Assembly: GCA_013822725.1 (NCBI GenBank) | Contig: PNKX01000014.1 | Coordinates: 62,001-126,000 of the forward strand | Reading direction: 5' to 3' | DNA length: 64,000 bases | Source of the DNA: Pirellula sp. | GTDB lineage: Bacteria > Planctomycetota > Planctomycetia > Pirellulales > Lacipirellulaceae | Part shown: positions 1-9,526 of the stretch, in pieces | Position numbering within the stretch: the stretch's first letter is position 1 | How the letters are laid out: each line of letters opens with the position of its first letter | Position numbers and translations under genes: made by a program | Notes under the pieces: generated by a model | Told to the model about the DNA's origin: nothing | The model's database searches: none | The model's input: the letters and a program-made list of their open reading frames with translations, nothing else

Positions 1-4
1 CCGC

Positions 5-1315
5 ATGCCGCTCCCCAACGCCTTTCGCGCGCTTGCTCATCGCAACTACCGCCTGTTCCTTATCGGACAGGGGGTGTCGATGATCGGCACGTGGATGCAG
101 ACGACCGGGTTGGCGTGGCTCGTCTACAAGATGACGGACAACTCGTTTCTCCTAGGGCTAGTTTCGTTTTGCGGCCAGATCCCCGCGTTCTTCCTCTCGC
201 CGATCGCGGGCGTGCTGTCGGATCGCTTCGATCGCCGGCGCACGCTCTTCGTGACGCAGGCGATTTCGATGGTGCAGGCCGTGTCGCTCGTGGCGCTCAC
301 CTGGACGGGCCACATCGAGATCTGGCAGATCATCGCGCTCAGCGCCGTGCTCGGCATGGTCAACGCGTTCGACATGCCGACGCGGCAAGCGTTCCTCTCC
401 GACATGGCGCCGACGCGCGTCGATCTGCCGAACGCGATTGCGCTCAACTCGTCGATGTTCAACCTCTCACGGCTGATCGGACCGGTGATCGGCGGCGTGC
501 TGTTGGCCGAGTGGGGCGCGACTGCTTGCTTCCTGACGAACGCCGTCTCCTACATCGCCGTTATTGTCGCGCTCGCAGCGATGCGCGATTTGCCGGTTCG
601 CGTCGCGCCGCGGCTCGGCCGCGTCAGCAGCGGTCTCGTGGAAGGATTCGTCTACGCCTTCGGCTTCGCACCGATCCGGGCACTGCTGCTGATGATCGCG
701 ATGGTCAGTCTCCTCGGCATGCCGATCTCGACGCTGCTGCCGGTCTTCGCCAAGGACGTGCTCCATGGCGAAGCCCAAACCTTTGGTTACCTCCTGGCAG
801 CTTCGGGCGCCGGCGCCCTTACTGGCGCTCTTTACCTCGCTAATCGTCGCACCGTCGTCGGCCTTGGCAAACCGATCGCCGTGGCTACCGTCACGTTCGG
901 CATTAGCATGATTGCGTTCTCTTACTCGCGGAGCGTGCCGATTTCATGCGTCATCCTGCTGATCGCCGGCTTCTCGATGTTGCTGACGCTTGCCGGTTGC
1001 AACACGCTGCTGCAGACGATCGTCGACGACGACAAGCGTGGCCGCATCATGAGCCTCTACGCGATGGCGTTCATGGGAACCGTGCCGGTCGGCAGCCTGC
1101 TGGCCGGTTCGCTTGCCGACGCCTTCGGCGCGCCCTTGGCGGCGCGGATCAATGGCGTCTTGTGCATCGTCGGCGCCGCGGCGTTCATTCTGCGACTGCC
1201 GGCGCTGCGGAAGCAGGTGTTGCCGATCTACCAGCGCGTGGGCCTTGTGCCGCCGCTCACCGCGGCGGTGGAAGCGGTCGCCGAGCTCCAGGCGGCGCCG
1301 GAAGACGGGGTTTGA
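5..1315 (+). CDS. MFS efflux transporter (MFS_3 / EntS-like)
   Basis: A 436-residue, very hydrophobic protein with the alternating pattern of about 12 transmembrane helices expected of the major facilitator superfamily. The motif-A loop between TM2 and TM3 is clear (GVLSDRFDRRR, residues 69-79), and the N-terminus (FRALAHRNYRLFLIGQ) is typical of the DHA3/enterobactin-exporter-like branch (MFS_3). Known members export small molecules by proton antiport; the substrate here cannot be read from sequence. The start lies 4 bases inside the window, so a longer N-terminus or an upstream operon partner cannot be excluded, but the N-terminal residues already match the family's usual start. Confidence 0.85.
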   Translation: MPLPNAFRALAHRNYRLFLIGQGVSMIGTWMQTTGLAWLVYKMTDNSFLLGLVSFCGQIPAFFLSPIAGVLSDRFDRRRTLFVTQAISMVQAVSLVALTWTGHIEIWQIIALSAVLGMVNAFDMPTRQAFLSDMAPTRVDLPNAIALNSSMFNLSRLIGPVIGGVLLAEWGATACFLTNAVSYIAVIVALAAMRDLPVRVAPRLGRVSSGLVEGFVYAFGFAPIRALLLMIAMVSLLGMPISTLLPVFAKDVLHGEAQTFGYLLAASGAGALTGALYLANRRTVVGLGKPIAVATVTFGISMIAFSYSRSVPISCVILLIAGFSMLLTLAGCNTLLQTIVDDDKRGRIMSLYAMAFMGTVPVGSLLAGSLADAFGAPLAARINGVLCIVGAAAFILRLPALRKQVLPIYQRVGLVPPLTAAVEAVAELQAAPEDGV

Positions 1316-1527
1316 TGAAGATCTGAGGCCTCCCCCAGTCCGGCAAGCCAAGGAAGCTCCTCCCCCGCTGGCAACCCGCTTCTCTTTCCACTCTTTCACT
1401 TTCGGTGTGCCGAAAGCCTCCGCATCGAGCGCATCTTACGCGTCTCAGGCAGCCATTTTTCCAGGGCAGCTCGCGGAATTCGCGACGACGAACAGCGTCG
1501 TCTCGCGCATGCGCGCGTCAGTTTGCG

Positions 1528-1545
1528 GTGACAAACGGTTGTCAC
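1528..1545. promoter_or_regulatory. Inverted repeat, possible operator upstream of the vWA gene
   Basis: GTGACAA-ACGG-TTGTCAC: perfect 7-bp arms with a 4-base spacer, about 100 bp before the start at 1648. It sits in the 330-bp non-coding stretch 1316-1644, where I see no other feature. The geometry fits a dimeric regulator site, but no promoter boxes can be placed with confidence. Confidence 0.3.
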
Positions 1546-1647
1546 TCAACTCGCAACTGCCACATAGTTGACGCATGTTGTGTGATTCGGACAATCGGCC
1601 TCGCTTGCTCAGTTTCGCTCCGCAGCGCATCTTTTGGGAGTTGAGTG

Positions 1648-4533
1648 ATGAGACGATTGATCGGCAGCATGACTTGCTGGAAGTACGTCGCCTGTTGGGG
1701 ACTTTTGTTCATCTGCTGGTGGGGCCAAGCTCCTGCGGCGAACGCCATTGAGGAAGCGGCTTCGGGGGTTTCCATTGACGCGAATGAGCCTGAAGGCCCG
1801 ATCTTGGTCGGCTACGAAGCGACAAGCGATGAACCGACGTCAGGCGTCGAGCCGGCGAGCCACGCTGCGGAACCGCTCCCTACTCCCGCGGCGCCCCGTC
1901 TCGCGGCCGAATTGAAGCCTGTTGTAACTACGCCGGTCGCCACCGCGGCGTCCGCGCCCGTCGTCACCGACGTCATCATGCTCATCGACGCGACCCATAG
2001 CATGGCGTGGCCGTCGGGACGCGAGCGGCGGATGGCGATTGCCCAGTGGTCGGCGCTCGACGTCGCCGACGGCATTCCGGAGAATATTCCAGCCGCGTTC
2101 GTGGCGCTCCACGATGAGGCGACGGCGCTGCGGCAGTTGTTGCCGCTGACGAACGACGGCCGCGGCCATCTGCGACGGACGGTGATGCGATTGGTCCCCG
2201 CCGGCGAAGGGAAGCTCGGCAAACTGCTAGTCGAAGCACGCCGGCTACTGACCGGCAAGCCGGACGCCGTGCCGCTGATCGTGCTGGTGACCGACGGCGT
2301 CGATTGCGATCCCTTCAGCCATGGCGCGCCGATTCGCGATCTAGCCCGAGCCTATGGCGATCGACTTTACTTTCAGGTGATCGGCGTCGGTGACAATCAT
2401 GTGATCTCAGCAAAGCTCCGCGACTTGGCCAATCAAGGCGGCAGCAACGGCGAGTACAGCAGCGTGAAATCGCACGCCGAATTGCCGACCGCGCTGAGTC
2501 GTTGCCGGCAACTTTTGGAGCAGATCGGCGCCGATAGCGCCGCCCGTGCCAAGCGACAAGCGGCCGATTTAGCGCACTGTCGCGCCGATCATGTCCGTTT
2601 GCAAGCTCGCGTCGAAGAGTTGACAGGACAGAACACGCAACTCAGCGGCGATCTAGAGTCGGCACGGACCAACATCATCGAACTCACCCAAGCGAACAAA
2701 GAACTGACGCGCGAGCGAAACGAGCTCTCCGATCGCGTCGTCACGCTCGCCGCCGACCTGGAGGCGCAGCAGCGTGACAACGTGGATCTGACGGCCAACA
2801 ACAAACGGCTGGAGATTGAGAAAACGCAACTCTCCGAGGAGAGCGCCCACCGTCTCGCCGAGATCACTCGACTCACGGACGAAAAGCATGTCGTCGAACT
2901 GAGCCGCGACGGTTACCGGCGCGCCTACTGGACGTGGCTTGTCCTGGCGCTTTCGTTCCTCGCACTATTCATCCTGGCGACGCTCCTCTGGTGGTTCCGC
3001 ACAATTCGCTTGCTCGATCAACTGGGGGCGGTGACGAAGGAACGCGACGATTGGAAGAATGATCACGCCGGTCATTCCGTGAAGCTCGACGAAGCCAACG
3101 AAGAGATTCGTTGCCTCGAACACAAGCTCGCCGAAAGCCGCGATCGCAGCGGCGACTTGCAGACCGAACTCGACCACAGTCGCGACGACGTCGAACGCCT
3201 GGGCGACGAGAAACGGCATCTAAAATGTGATCTCGACGAGTCCGAAACGCGCCGACACGAGCTAACGCGCGAACTCGACCGCTGCAAAGACGAGTGCGGC
3301 GATCTCAATCGCGATCGGACGCAACTGAAGACGCTGATTGAAGAAATGTCTGATCGCTACAAGCGACTCAAACGGAAGAATGAAGAGCTCGAAGAGCGGG
3401 CAGGCGCCTCGCATCAGGAGGTCGATCAAACTCGCCAGTCGCTGGCCGAATGCCGCACCCAAGCAGGCCGACTCGAAGAGCGACTCGACGCCTGTCATCA
3501 GTCAAAAGGCGACCGTGACCGGCGGATTCACGAACTGGAGCACTTGGTCGGCGCTTCGCGGGAGGAAGCGCAACGGCTCAGCGAAAAACTGCGCCGCTGT
3601 CACGAGCGGAACGAACAGCATTCGCAGGAACTCTTGCGCGCGAGCACGGCCGGCGCCGCGGCGGAGAGTCGGGCGCAACAGCTGGAGCGGGCGCTGCATG
3701 ACTGCCAGCGGGGTTCGCTGCTTTCCTCGGCCGCGGCGTCTCGCGCGGAGCAGGAAGCGGCCTTCGCGGCGACCTTAGGAGCGACGCGCGAGATGGCTGC
3801 CAATGGAAAGCATCATGATTGTTGTCACAATCATGCCCCCGCGCAGGCACCGGTGATCGTTGCGCACAACACCCCGTCACACTCGGCGGCGTCGCCGTTG
3901 AGCGGCGCATCGCCTGTGGGCGGCGGCGTCCCTGTCGGAGGAGGGACGCCTGTGGGAGGAGGAGTGCCGGTCAGTGGCGGCGTGCCGGGCGCAACGGCAG
4001 CAGGCGGTCCAGCGGGAACTTCGGGACCTGGCGGCGTCGCCACGGGAGCCCCCTCGGCGCCGACTTCGGCCGCTGGTCCCGCGGCGACTGGATCTGCCGG
4101 GCCGGCGGGGCCCGCCTCGGGAGGAGCTTCCGCACCTGCATCGGGCGCTGGCGGGGCTTCGGGCGCTGCGACTTCGAGCGGGCCAGCCGCAGCGGCTGGG
4201 TCGCCTTCCGCTCCGACCTCCTCCGCAGGGGGAGCCAGCGGCGCAGCAGCAGGCGGAGGCGGCAGCGCTGCCGCCGGTGGCGGCGGGAGTGGAAGCGGCG
4301 GAACGGCGGGCGGCGTGGGGGGAGTCGCGGCGACGACTCCTGGCGGAGCCAACGGCGCCGGCGGACAAGGCGAAGGCTCGGACGATTCGATCATTCCGGG
4401 GGGCATCATCCCAGAGGGGATCGGTTCCCTCGGCTCCGCGGCAGGCGGCGCGATTGGCACCACCGTCGGCGGACCAATCGGCGGACTTTTCAGTACCGTC
4501 GCGGGCGGCATCTTTGGCAGCTTGTTGGACTAA
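1648..4533 (+). CDS. von Willebrand factor A / coiled-coil membrane protein with Gly-rich tail
   Basis: A 961-residue protein. An N-terminal hydrophobic segment (residues about 8-33) serves as signal peptide or anchor. It is followed by a vWA domain with a MIDAS motif (D114-A-T116-H-S118) and a later TDG motif near residue 215, which implies metal-dependent ligand binding. A heptad-rich stretch leads to a transmembrane helix (about 427-450), then a long charged coiled coil (about 455-700). The end is a Gly/Ala/Pro/Ser-rich low-complexity tail with PVGGG-type repeats (about 755-782) and glycine-zipper-like spacing at the very C-terminus. I chose ATG 1648 because GGGAG at 1636-1640 gives a 7-base spacing; a GTG lies immediately upstream at 1645. 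The next gene follows 82 bp later on the same strand. The architecture suggests a surface scaffold; the exact role is unknown. Confidence 0.75.
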   Translation: MRRLIGSMTCWKYVACWGLLFICWWGQAPAANAIEEAASGVSIDANEPEGPILVGYEATSDEPTSGVEPASHAAEPLPTPAAPRLAAELKPVVTTPVATAASAPVVTDVIMLIDATHSMAWPSGRERRMAIAQWSALDVADGIPENIPAAFVALHDEATALRQLLPLTNDGRGHLRRTVMRLVPAGEGKLGKLLVEARRLLTGKPDAVPLIVLVTDGVDCDPFSHGAPIRDLARAYGDRLYFQVIGVGDNHVISAKLRDLANQGGSNGEYSSVKSHAELPTALSRCRQLLEQIGADSAARAKRQAADLAHCRADHVRLQARVEELTGQNTQLSGDLESARTNIIELTQANKELTRERNELSDRVVTLAADLEAQQRDNVDLTANNKRLEIEKTQLSEESAHRLAEITRLTDEKHVVELSRDGYRRAYWTWLVLALSFLALFILATLLWWFRTIRLLDQLGAVTKERDDWKNDHAGHSVKLDEANEEIRCLEHKLAESRDRSGDLQTELDHSRDDVERLGDEKRHLKCDLDESETRRHELTRELDRCKDECGDLNRDRTQLKTLIEEMSDRYKRLKRKNEELEERAGASHQEVDQTRQSLAECRTQAGRLEERLDACHQSKGDRDRRIHELEHLVGASREEAQRLSEKLRRCHERNEQHSQELLRASTAGAAAESRAQQLERALHDCQRGSLLSSAAASRAEQEAAFAATLGATREMAANGKHHDCCHNHAPAQAPVIVAHNTPSHSAASPLSGASPVGGGVPVGGGTPVGGGVPVSGGVPGATAAGGPAGTSGPGGVATGAPSAPTSAAGPAATGSAGPAGPASGGASAPASGAGGASGAATSSGPAAAAGSPSAPTSSAGGASGAAAGGGGSAAAGGGGSGSGGTAGGVGGVAATTPGGANGAGGQGEGSDDSIIPGGIIPEGIGSLGSAAGGAIGTTVGGPIGGLFSTVAGGIFGSLLD

Positions 4534-4615
4534 TGGCGCCGCCAAGTCGCGCCCTTCATCGCTCGCCGCACGATCCATCCAGCACAACTAACTCATTGCA
4601 GATAGGACCAAGTCG

Positions 4616-5494
4616 ATGTCACTTCTAACGGGAAACATCGCCGTCAATCCAGCGATCAAAGGGAATCTTCGCGGCCTCACAGGTGTCTCCGTTGAAGTTC
4701 AAGCGGAGTTGCTGCAGCTTCCCTCACTCTACGGCACGCTAGATCCCTCGAAGCTGCAGGAGCAATTTGAGGCGAGAATCAAGCAGACTGGTCTTCAAGT
4801 TAGCAACGATGAGGCAGCGACGTTCGTCGTTTCACTGGCAGCGGACGTTCGCCACATTCCCTACCTTGGCGGAGTGGCGGTGCTCTATGCCGTCGATACG
4901 ACGTTGCGCGAGTTGTTGCCCCTTCCTCGAGCAGGGGATGATCCCGACAACTCGTCGGAAGGTCGCTTGGTCGATACCTGGAGACAAAAAGAATCGACGG
5001 GCATCCTACTGCCGAAAACCTCGTTGAATCAGGCGGCAGCGCTGCTGACTGGCGAATGCCGACGACTCGTCGACGGCTTCTTGATTGCTTGGCAAGCCGA
5101 TGAACCGAACGGCGCGCGAAAAAAGTCGACTGAACAGCCTCCGGTCGAGCCTCCTCCGCCGCCAACGGACCCCCTCTTCCAAAAGCTGCGACAAGAATTG
5201 GAACGCCTGTTAGGCCGCCTGGCTCAAGGGAATGACGGCAGCGTTTCCATCGAAAAGTTTGAGGTGAATGGAACCAAAGTCGCGTTTAAGGCCAGAATCC
5301 GACACCGGCAGGTGGTGGAGTTTCTCGGCAAGAAAACGACTCTTTACTCAGTGACCACCTACGCCAGTGGATCGTTCGATGTTTCGGATCCGACCAGCTT
5401 TGATGGAAAGGTTTGCGTCAATAAGCCTCAGTGGGCAGGCGGAGGGGAGATCTGCTCCTCGTTGAGCGAACTGAAGGGGGCGTTGACGGCTTAG
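4616..5494 (+). CDS. Hypothetical protein paired with the vWA protein
   Basis: A 292-residue protein I do not recognise. It has no signal peptide or obvious membrane helix. A mostly helical N-terminal half (residues 1-165) is joined by a proline linker (about 172-186, rich in PPVEPPPPP) to a C-terminal half with short beta-like strands (about 205-280). That C-terminal part contains a passage resembling the beta-rich end of a ligand-binding fold. The start is supported by AGGA at 4604-4607, 8 bases before the ATG. It follows the vWA gene closely on the same strand, so co-transcription is likely and a shared function is plausible. Confidence 0.6.
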   Translation: MSLLTGNIAVNPAIKGNLRGLTGVSVEVQAELLQLPSLYGTLDPSKLQEQFEARIKQTGLQVSNDEAATFVVSLAADVRHIPYLGGVAVLYAVDTTLRELLPLPRAGDDPDNSSEGRLVDTWRQKESTGILLPKTSLNQAAALLTGECRRLVDGFLIAWQADEPNGARKKSTEQPPVEPPPPPTDPLFQKLRQELERLLGRLAQGNDGSVSIEKFEVNGTKVAFKARIRHRQVVEFLGKKTTLYSVTTYASGSFDVSDPTSFDGKVCVNKPQWAGGGEICSSLSELKGALTA

Positions 5495-5648
5495 CCATCG
5501 AAGGGCGATGCACATCGCAAGATTTAGCAAATGAATCGAGTCGATTTGGACTCGAACGGCGCTGCATGGCAACGGATACTGGAACCTCGTCGCAATGGAG
5601 GGCGACGCCTGCTTTCCACTCCAGTTCGTGACATGCCGCCCAAGTAAC

Positions 5649-6428
5649 ATGCATACAGCTCCTTCGCGCCGCGTCGCCCTCACTTTGCTAGCCCATCCAG
5701 ATGACGCCGAGATATTGTGCGCCGGCACGCTCATCCGTTTGGCCGACGCAGGATGGGAGATTCATATCGCCACGGTCGCCAACGGCGATTGTGGCACCAC
5801 AGTTTACTCGCGCGAGGAGATCGCGCGGATTCGCAAAGCGGAAGGGATTGCCGGCGCGGCCTTGATTGGAGCGACCTACCATTGCCTGGAGGAGCCCGAT
5901 TTGAACGTCGTCTACTCGAAGGAGACGATTCGCAAGACGCTCGATCTATTTCGCGAGGTGGCGCCGACGCTACTGTTCGCTCATCCGCGGCATGATTACA
6001 TGATCGATCACGAGCAAACGCACTTGCTCGCGCGGGGAGCGGCGTTTGGGTACGGGGCGCCGAACTCATCAACGCTGCCGCTGTTGCCGGGCTCGGCGAT
6101 TCCGTGGCTCTACTACTGCGATCCGGTGACCGCGACTGATCCCTACACGGGCGAAACGGTGACGCCGTCAACCTACGTCGATGTGACGGAACAAATGGAA
6201 CGCAAGGCGGAAATGCTCGCTTGTCATGCCTCGCAGCGGGAGTGGCTGCGGGCCCATCACGGGATGGATGAGTACATCGACGCGATGCGGCGGCACAACG
6301 CTGATCGCGGGGCGCAGGTGGGGGCGCCATTCGTCGAGGCGTTCACGATGCACCGGGGGCATCCGTTTCCGCAGCATGATTTGCTGGCGGAGATGTTTGG
6401 GGGGCGGTGGCAGACGGTGGCGCCGTGA
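5649..6428 (+). CDS. PIG-L / LmbE-family zinc-dependent deacetylase
   Basis: A 259-residue protein with the family's signature AHPDDAE motif near the N-terminus (LTLLAHPDDAE) and the second metal/active-site region HPRHDYMIDHEQTH in the middle. Family members remove acetyl groups from N-acetylglucosamine-type substrates (GlcNAc-PI, GlcNAc-Ins, bacillithiol precursors, LPS or glycoconjugate sugars). The substrate here is not predictable. An in-frame ATG at 5595 would add 18 residues that precede the family core; 5649 gives the usual N-terminus, although no clear ribosome-binding site is seen. It stands alone between an unknown gene and a convergent operon. Confidence 0.85.
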   Translation: MHTAPSRRVALTLLAHPDDAEILCAGTLIRLADAGWEIHIATVANGDCGTTVYSREEIARIRKAEGIAGAALIGATYHCLEEPDLNVVYSKETIRKTLDLFREVAPTLLFAHPRHDYMIDHEQTHLLARGAAFGYGAPNSSTLPLLPGSAIPWLYYCDPVTATDPYTGETVTPSTYVDVTEQMERKAEMLACHASQREWLRAHHGMDEYIDAMRRHNADRGAQVGAPFVEAFTMHRGHPFPQHDLLAEMFGGRWQTVAP

Positions 6429-6445
6429 GTGAAATACGGGGAGGA

Positions 6446-6550
6446 TTTAAGCACGAAACACACGAAATGACACGAAAATAATTCGCAACACCATGCGATT
6501 GTCGTTTATCTCTTGGTGAACTTCTTCGTGCCTTAGTGTCTTGGTGGTTA
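6446..6550. repeat. CACGAAA-type short-period hairpin repeat
   Basis: The left arm (6446-6485) repeats CACGAAA-like units. The right arm (6512-6550) read on the minus strand gives a period-8 run of CACNAAGN units. The arms are roughly complementary. It lies between two convergent genes, which fits a bidirectional terminator or a mobile palindrome. It is related to the element at 20830-21008. Confidence 0.5.
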
Positions 6551-6575
6551 TATGCCTTCGAGTCGCTGCTCTAAC

Positions 6576-7622
6576 TCACATTGTCGCCATCTGCGCGTTG
6601 CTGATGTTTCGACCGTAGTATTTCTTGCCGCGGACCTTGCGCTCCAGGTCGGCGATGACGATCTCGGTGAAATCAACGCCGGTCGCTTGTTGGGCGCTCC
6701 CCAGGCCGCCGGGGGTGAAGACGTTGATCTCCATCAGCTTGTCTTTGACGATGTCGAGGCCGACCAAGAACATGCCGTCGGCGATGAGCTTGGGGCCGAC
6801 CATTTCGACCAGCCGCAGGGCGTCGTCGTCGATCTCGACCGCTTCGCTCTCACCGCCGGAGTGCATGTTGCTCCGCATGTCGCCCGTTTTATTCACGCGC
6901 CGGAACGCGGCATACTTGCCTCGATGCTCCAGCGGGCGGCCGTTCATCACGAAGAGGCGGATGTCCCCCTCTTTCGCGGCCGGCAGATACTCCTGAGCGA
7001 TGCAGTAGCCGTCGCGAATCACCGCTTCGATCATTTGGTTGAGGTTCGGCGCGTCGGCCTTGCGCACGAGGAAGACGCTGGAGCCGCCGGAGCCTTGCAG
7101 CGGCTTGATCACGCCCCTGCCCCCCTGCTCGGCGATGAACTCCTTGATCTCCTCGGGATCGCGGCTGATGCAGGTCTTGGGGCGGACTTGTTCGGGGAAG
7201 TGCTGGAAGTAAGTTTTGTTGAGGGCGTTGGCGAGGTTGCTGGGGTCGTTGACGACGATCGTGCCACGCTGCACGGCCAGTTGGCCGAAAAGGATGCCGG
7301 TGGTTTGGGCCCACGCTCGTTCGGCCGTGTCTTCGGACGGGTCGTTGCGGAGCATGAGGACGTCGATGTCGTCGAGGCTGACTTGCTCTTGGCGGGCGTC
7401 GTCGCCTTGAATCTCCTGCATGTACGTTTCGAGCGAATCGTACTCCTTGCCGGAAACCGCGCGGGCGTTGGCGTGGATCGAGCCGTCGGGCTTGTAGACG
7501 AAATCGCCGACGCCGAGGGTCCAGGCTTCGTGACCATGGTTGACCGCGGACATACCGAGGCGCGTGGTCGTGTAGCTCGCCTGTTCAGTCTGTACATCGT
7601 TGACGACAAAGCCAATTCTCAT
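6576..7622 (-). CDS. ATP-grasp ligase (RimK / glutathione-synthetase-like)
   Basis: A 348-residue cytoplasmic protein with the GshB/RimK ATP-grasp layout. The N-terminal Rossmann-like part (MRIGFVVND) is followed by the ATP-binding half (GRGVIKPLQGSGGSSVFLV), a catalytic region (EGDIRLFVMNGRPLEH) and the Mg-binding end (MEINVFTPGGL). These enzymes form amide bonds between a carboxylate and an amino group through an acyl phosphate. The start at 7622 forms an ATGA overlap with the stop of the upstream metallopeptidase gene, so it is translationally coupled as the last gene of a three-gene operon. The annotation glutathione synthase is possible, but no gshA is nearby; an amino-acid or peptide ligase is equally likely. 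Confidence 0.8.
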   Translation of the reverse strand: MRIGFVVNDVQTEQASYTTTRLGMSAVNHGHEAWTLGVGDFVYKPDGSIHANARAVSGKEYDSLETYMQEIQGDDARQEQVSLDDIDVLMLRNDPSEDTAERAWAQTTGILFGQLAVQRGTIVVNDPSNLANALNKTYFQHFPEQVRPKTCISRDPEEIKEFIAEQGGRGVIKPLQGSGGSSVFLVRKADAPNLNQMIEAVIRDGYCIAQEYLPAAKEGDIRLFVMNGRPLEHRGKYAAFRRVNKTGDMRSNMHSGGESEAVEIDDDALRLVEMVGPKLIADGMFLVGLDIVKDKLMEINVFTPGGLGSAQQATGVDFTEIVIADLERKVRGKKYYGRNISNAQMATM

Positions 7623-9526
7623 AGAAGTTGTTCCAGGAGTTCGACGAGTGAAAGTTCGCGGCAACGGGCGAGTCGCGTGCGGTGGAGGCCGTCGTCCCAG
7701 AAGCGGGGCAACAGCGCCGGCGGCTGGACGACTCCACGACGCCGCAATTCCTGGACCAATGCCGCGTGCTCCAACGAGATTTTGCCGACGTAGAGAGGTT
7801 CGAGGTCGTGCCCCGCGCGGAGGTAGGCGAGCAGGTCACGCAGCCCGCGGAGGTAAATAGCGTCCTTGGCGAGGCCGCCGCCGCGGTGGACGCGCAGCGC
7901 GGTCATGAAAGCCGAACGCGGGCCGAAGTGGTGTTCGTCGTGCAGCAGCTCGAACGTTTCGAGGAACGAGCCGCCGCGGAGCATCGAGCGCACGGCGAGG
8001 ACGCGGCCGGCCAGCGTGCGGGTGCGCCCGACGGAGAGTCCGCCGACCAGGTATTCGGCGAGCACCGCGAGTCCCTCCTGCAGCGCTTCGTACCCCGGAA
8101 AGCCGGCGTACAGCTGCCGCAGCGGCTGTTGCCGACCGTTGAAATAAGTGAGCAGGTGGGTGCCGACTTCGTGATGGAGGAGCGGTTCCAGTCGTTGCGG
8201 CCGGATCGCTGAGCGCTCGGAAACGAAGAGGCGGTCCTGCGCGACCATGAGCGCCGAAGCGATGGTGTCGCAGACTTGGACGCTTGCTTGGAAGTCGGGG
8301 AGTTTTTGGTGGTAGTAGTCGATATGTTCCCGCGCGGCGGCGGCGACTTGCGCGGTGGGGACGCATGAGTCGTGGATGTCGTCGGCCTGGGCGCGCGTGT
8401 GGGCCAAGATGGAATCGGCAAGCCTCACGAGGTCGTCGTCGGGGGCGCCGTAGAGATGCAGGCTGTCGTAGTAGAAGGCGCGCGTGCCGAGATGTTTGAG
8501 GGCGTCGAGTTGCTTGTCGAGCTCGTCCTGCTTCTGTTCGAAGAGTTGGCTAAGGCTGGAGTCTTCGACATGCTCCAACGGAATCGAGTAAAGCTGCCGC
8601 TTGAGGAGACTAGGGTGGTACGGGAGCGGGCGGTAGTGGAGCGTGGGGGCCTTAGCATAGCCACTCGCTTCGAAATCTTCCCACGCCTTCTCGGCGTTCA
8701 CGGGAGTCACTTGGAGCAGGAAGTCGAACGATTGCGAGATCTCGCAGAGTTGCTGATCGACGAGCCGACCCGCCTTTGCCATTGTCGACGGGCCGAGGGC
8801 TTCGTAGTGGGCGAGCGACTGCGCCAAGTCGCGACCAGTGAAGGCGAAGACCGTTTTACGAATCGCCACGGCCAACTGCCGCCGGAGCGATTGCAGCACG
8901 AGCGGATAGATTTCGCCCGTTTCAGCGTCACGAAAAACGGGCCGCACGCCGAGGCCGATCGTGAGGCACGCGTTCTCCGCGCACTCGGCCGCTAAAGGGG
9001 CGAGCCCGGGAGCGCCGGGCTGGGCGTCTTCGATCACTTCGACGTCGGCCCGCAAGCCGTGAAGCTTAATGGTGCGCAAGCCGGCCTCCAGCGCCTCGAC
9101 GGCGCCGGTCAGCGCGTCGAGCTTGGGCGCCGCGATACGAAAGCTAGGCCGCAGCGGCGTGCGCGACGAGGCGTCGGCTTCGCTCTCGTCGATCGCCCAA
9201 AGCTCGATCACCAGCAAGGCGCCGAGATGATCGCGCAGCGCGTCGCTGACCGCACGGCAAAGGCGACTGAGGCCGTCGGCGAATTCCGGGGCTCCGCTGC
9301 CGAACAGGTAGGCGCCTTCGGTGGTGACCAACTCGCGCGTGCCGCGGTCGGAGACCTTCGTGCCGGAGGGGCGCCGGTAAACGCAGAGAAACGGCAGTTG
9401 CCGATCGAGCCTCAGGCGGCCGTCGCCCGGCAGCGTGCGGCGGATGCGCAGGTTACGGCTCAGCCGATCGCGCACTACCGCGATCAGCGCGTCGAACTCG
9501 GCGTCAATGGCGGGGCTTGGCGTCAA
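7619..9526 (-). CDS. QEGLA-motif (DUF1704, MATCAP-like) metallopeptidase
   Basis: A 635-residue protein. The signature QEGLA lies at residues 483-487, preceded by HEVGTH (452-457) and followed by E491. This is the HExxxH-plus-Glu zinc site of the DUF1704 family. The family is often labelled flavohemoglobin expression-modulating in databases; its eukaryotic members (MATCAP) are tyrosine carboxypeptidases acting on tubulin tails. A hydrolase acting on C-terminal residues of a peptide or peptide-like compound is therefore the best inference. The start is TTG at 9526, giving a TTGA overlap with the upstream amidohydrolase stop. The gene is the middle member of a tightly coupled operon. Confidence 0.85.
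   Translation of the reverse strand: MTPSPAIDAEFDALIAVVRDRLSRNLRIRRTLPGDGRLRLDRQLPFLCVYRRPSGTKVSDRGTRELVTTEGAYLFGSGAPEFADGLSRLCRAVSDALRDHLGALLVIELWAIDESEADASSRTPLRPSFRIAAPKLDALTGAVEALEAGLRTIKLHGLRADVEVIEDAQPGAPGLAPLAAECAENACLTIGLGVRPVFRDAETGEIYPLVLQSLRRQLAVAIRKTVFAFTGRDLAQSLAHYEALGPSTMAKAGRLVDQQLCEISQSFDFLLQVTPVNAEKAWEDFEASGYAKAPTLHYRPLPYHPSLLKRQLYSIPLEHVEDSSLSQLFEQKQDELDKQLDALKHLGTRAFYYDSLHLYGAPDDDLVRLADSILAHTRAQADDIHDSCVPTAQVAAAAREHIDYYHQKLPDFQASVQVCDTIASALMVAQDRLFVSERSAIRPQRLEPLLHHEVGTHLLTYFNGRQQPLRQLYAGFPGYEALQEGLAVLAEYLVGGLSVGRTRTLAGRVLAVRSMLRGGSFLETFELLHDEHHFGPRSAFMTALRVHRGGGLAKDAIYLRGLRDLLAYLRAGHDLEPLYVGKISLEHAALVQELRRRGVVQPPALLPRFWDDGLHRTRLARCRELSLVELLEQLL

Noticed and set aside
3819-4628. 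Arg/Gly-rich frames over the low-complexity tail of the vWA protein
   Set aside because: Long frames in all phases arise from the repetitive GC-rich tail; only the vWA frame continues a folded domain.
6552-7793. 413-residue open frame on the plus strand over the ATP-grasp gene
   Set aside because: Shadow of the ATP-grasp and QEGLA genes; no recognisable motif.
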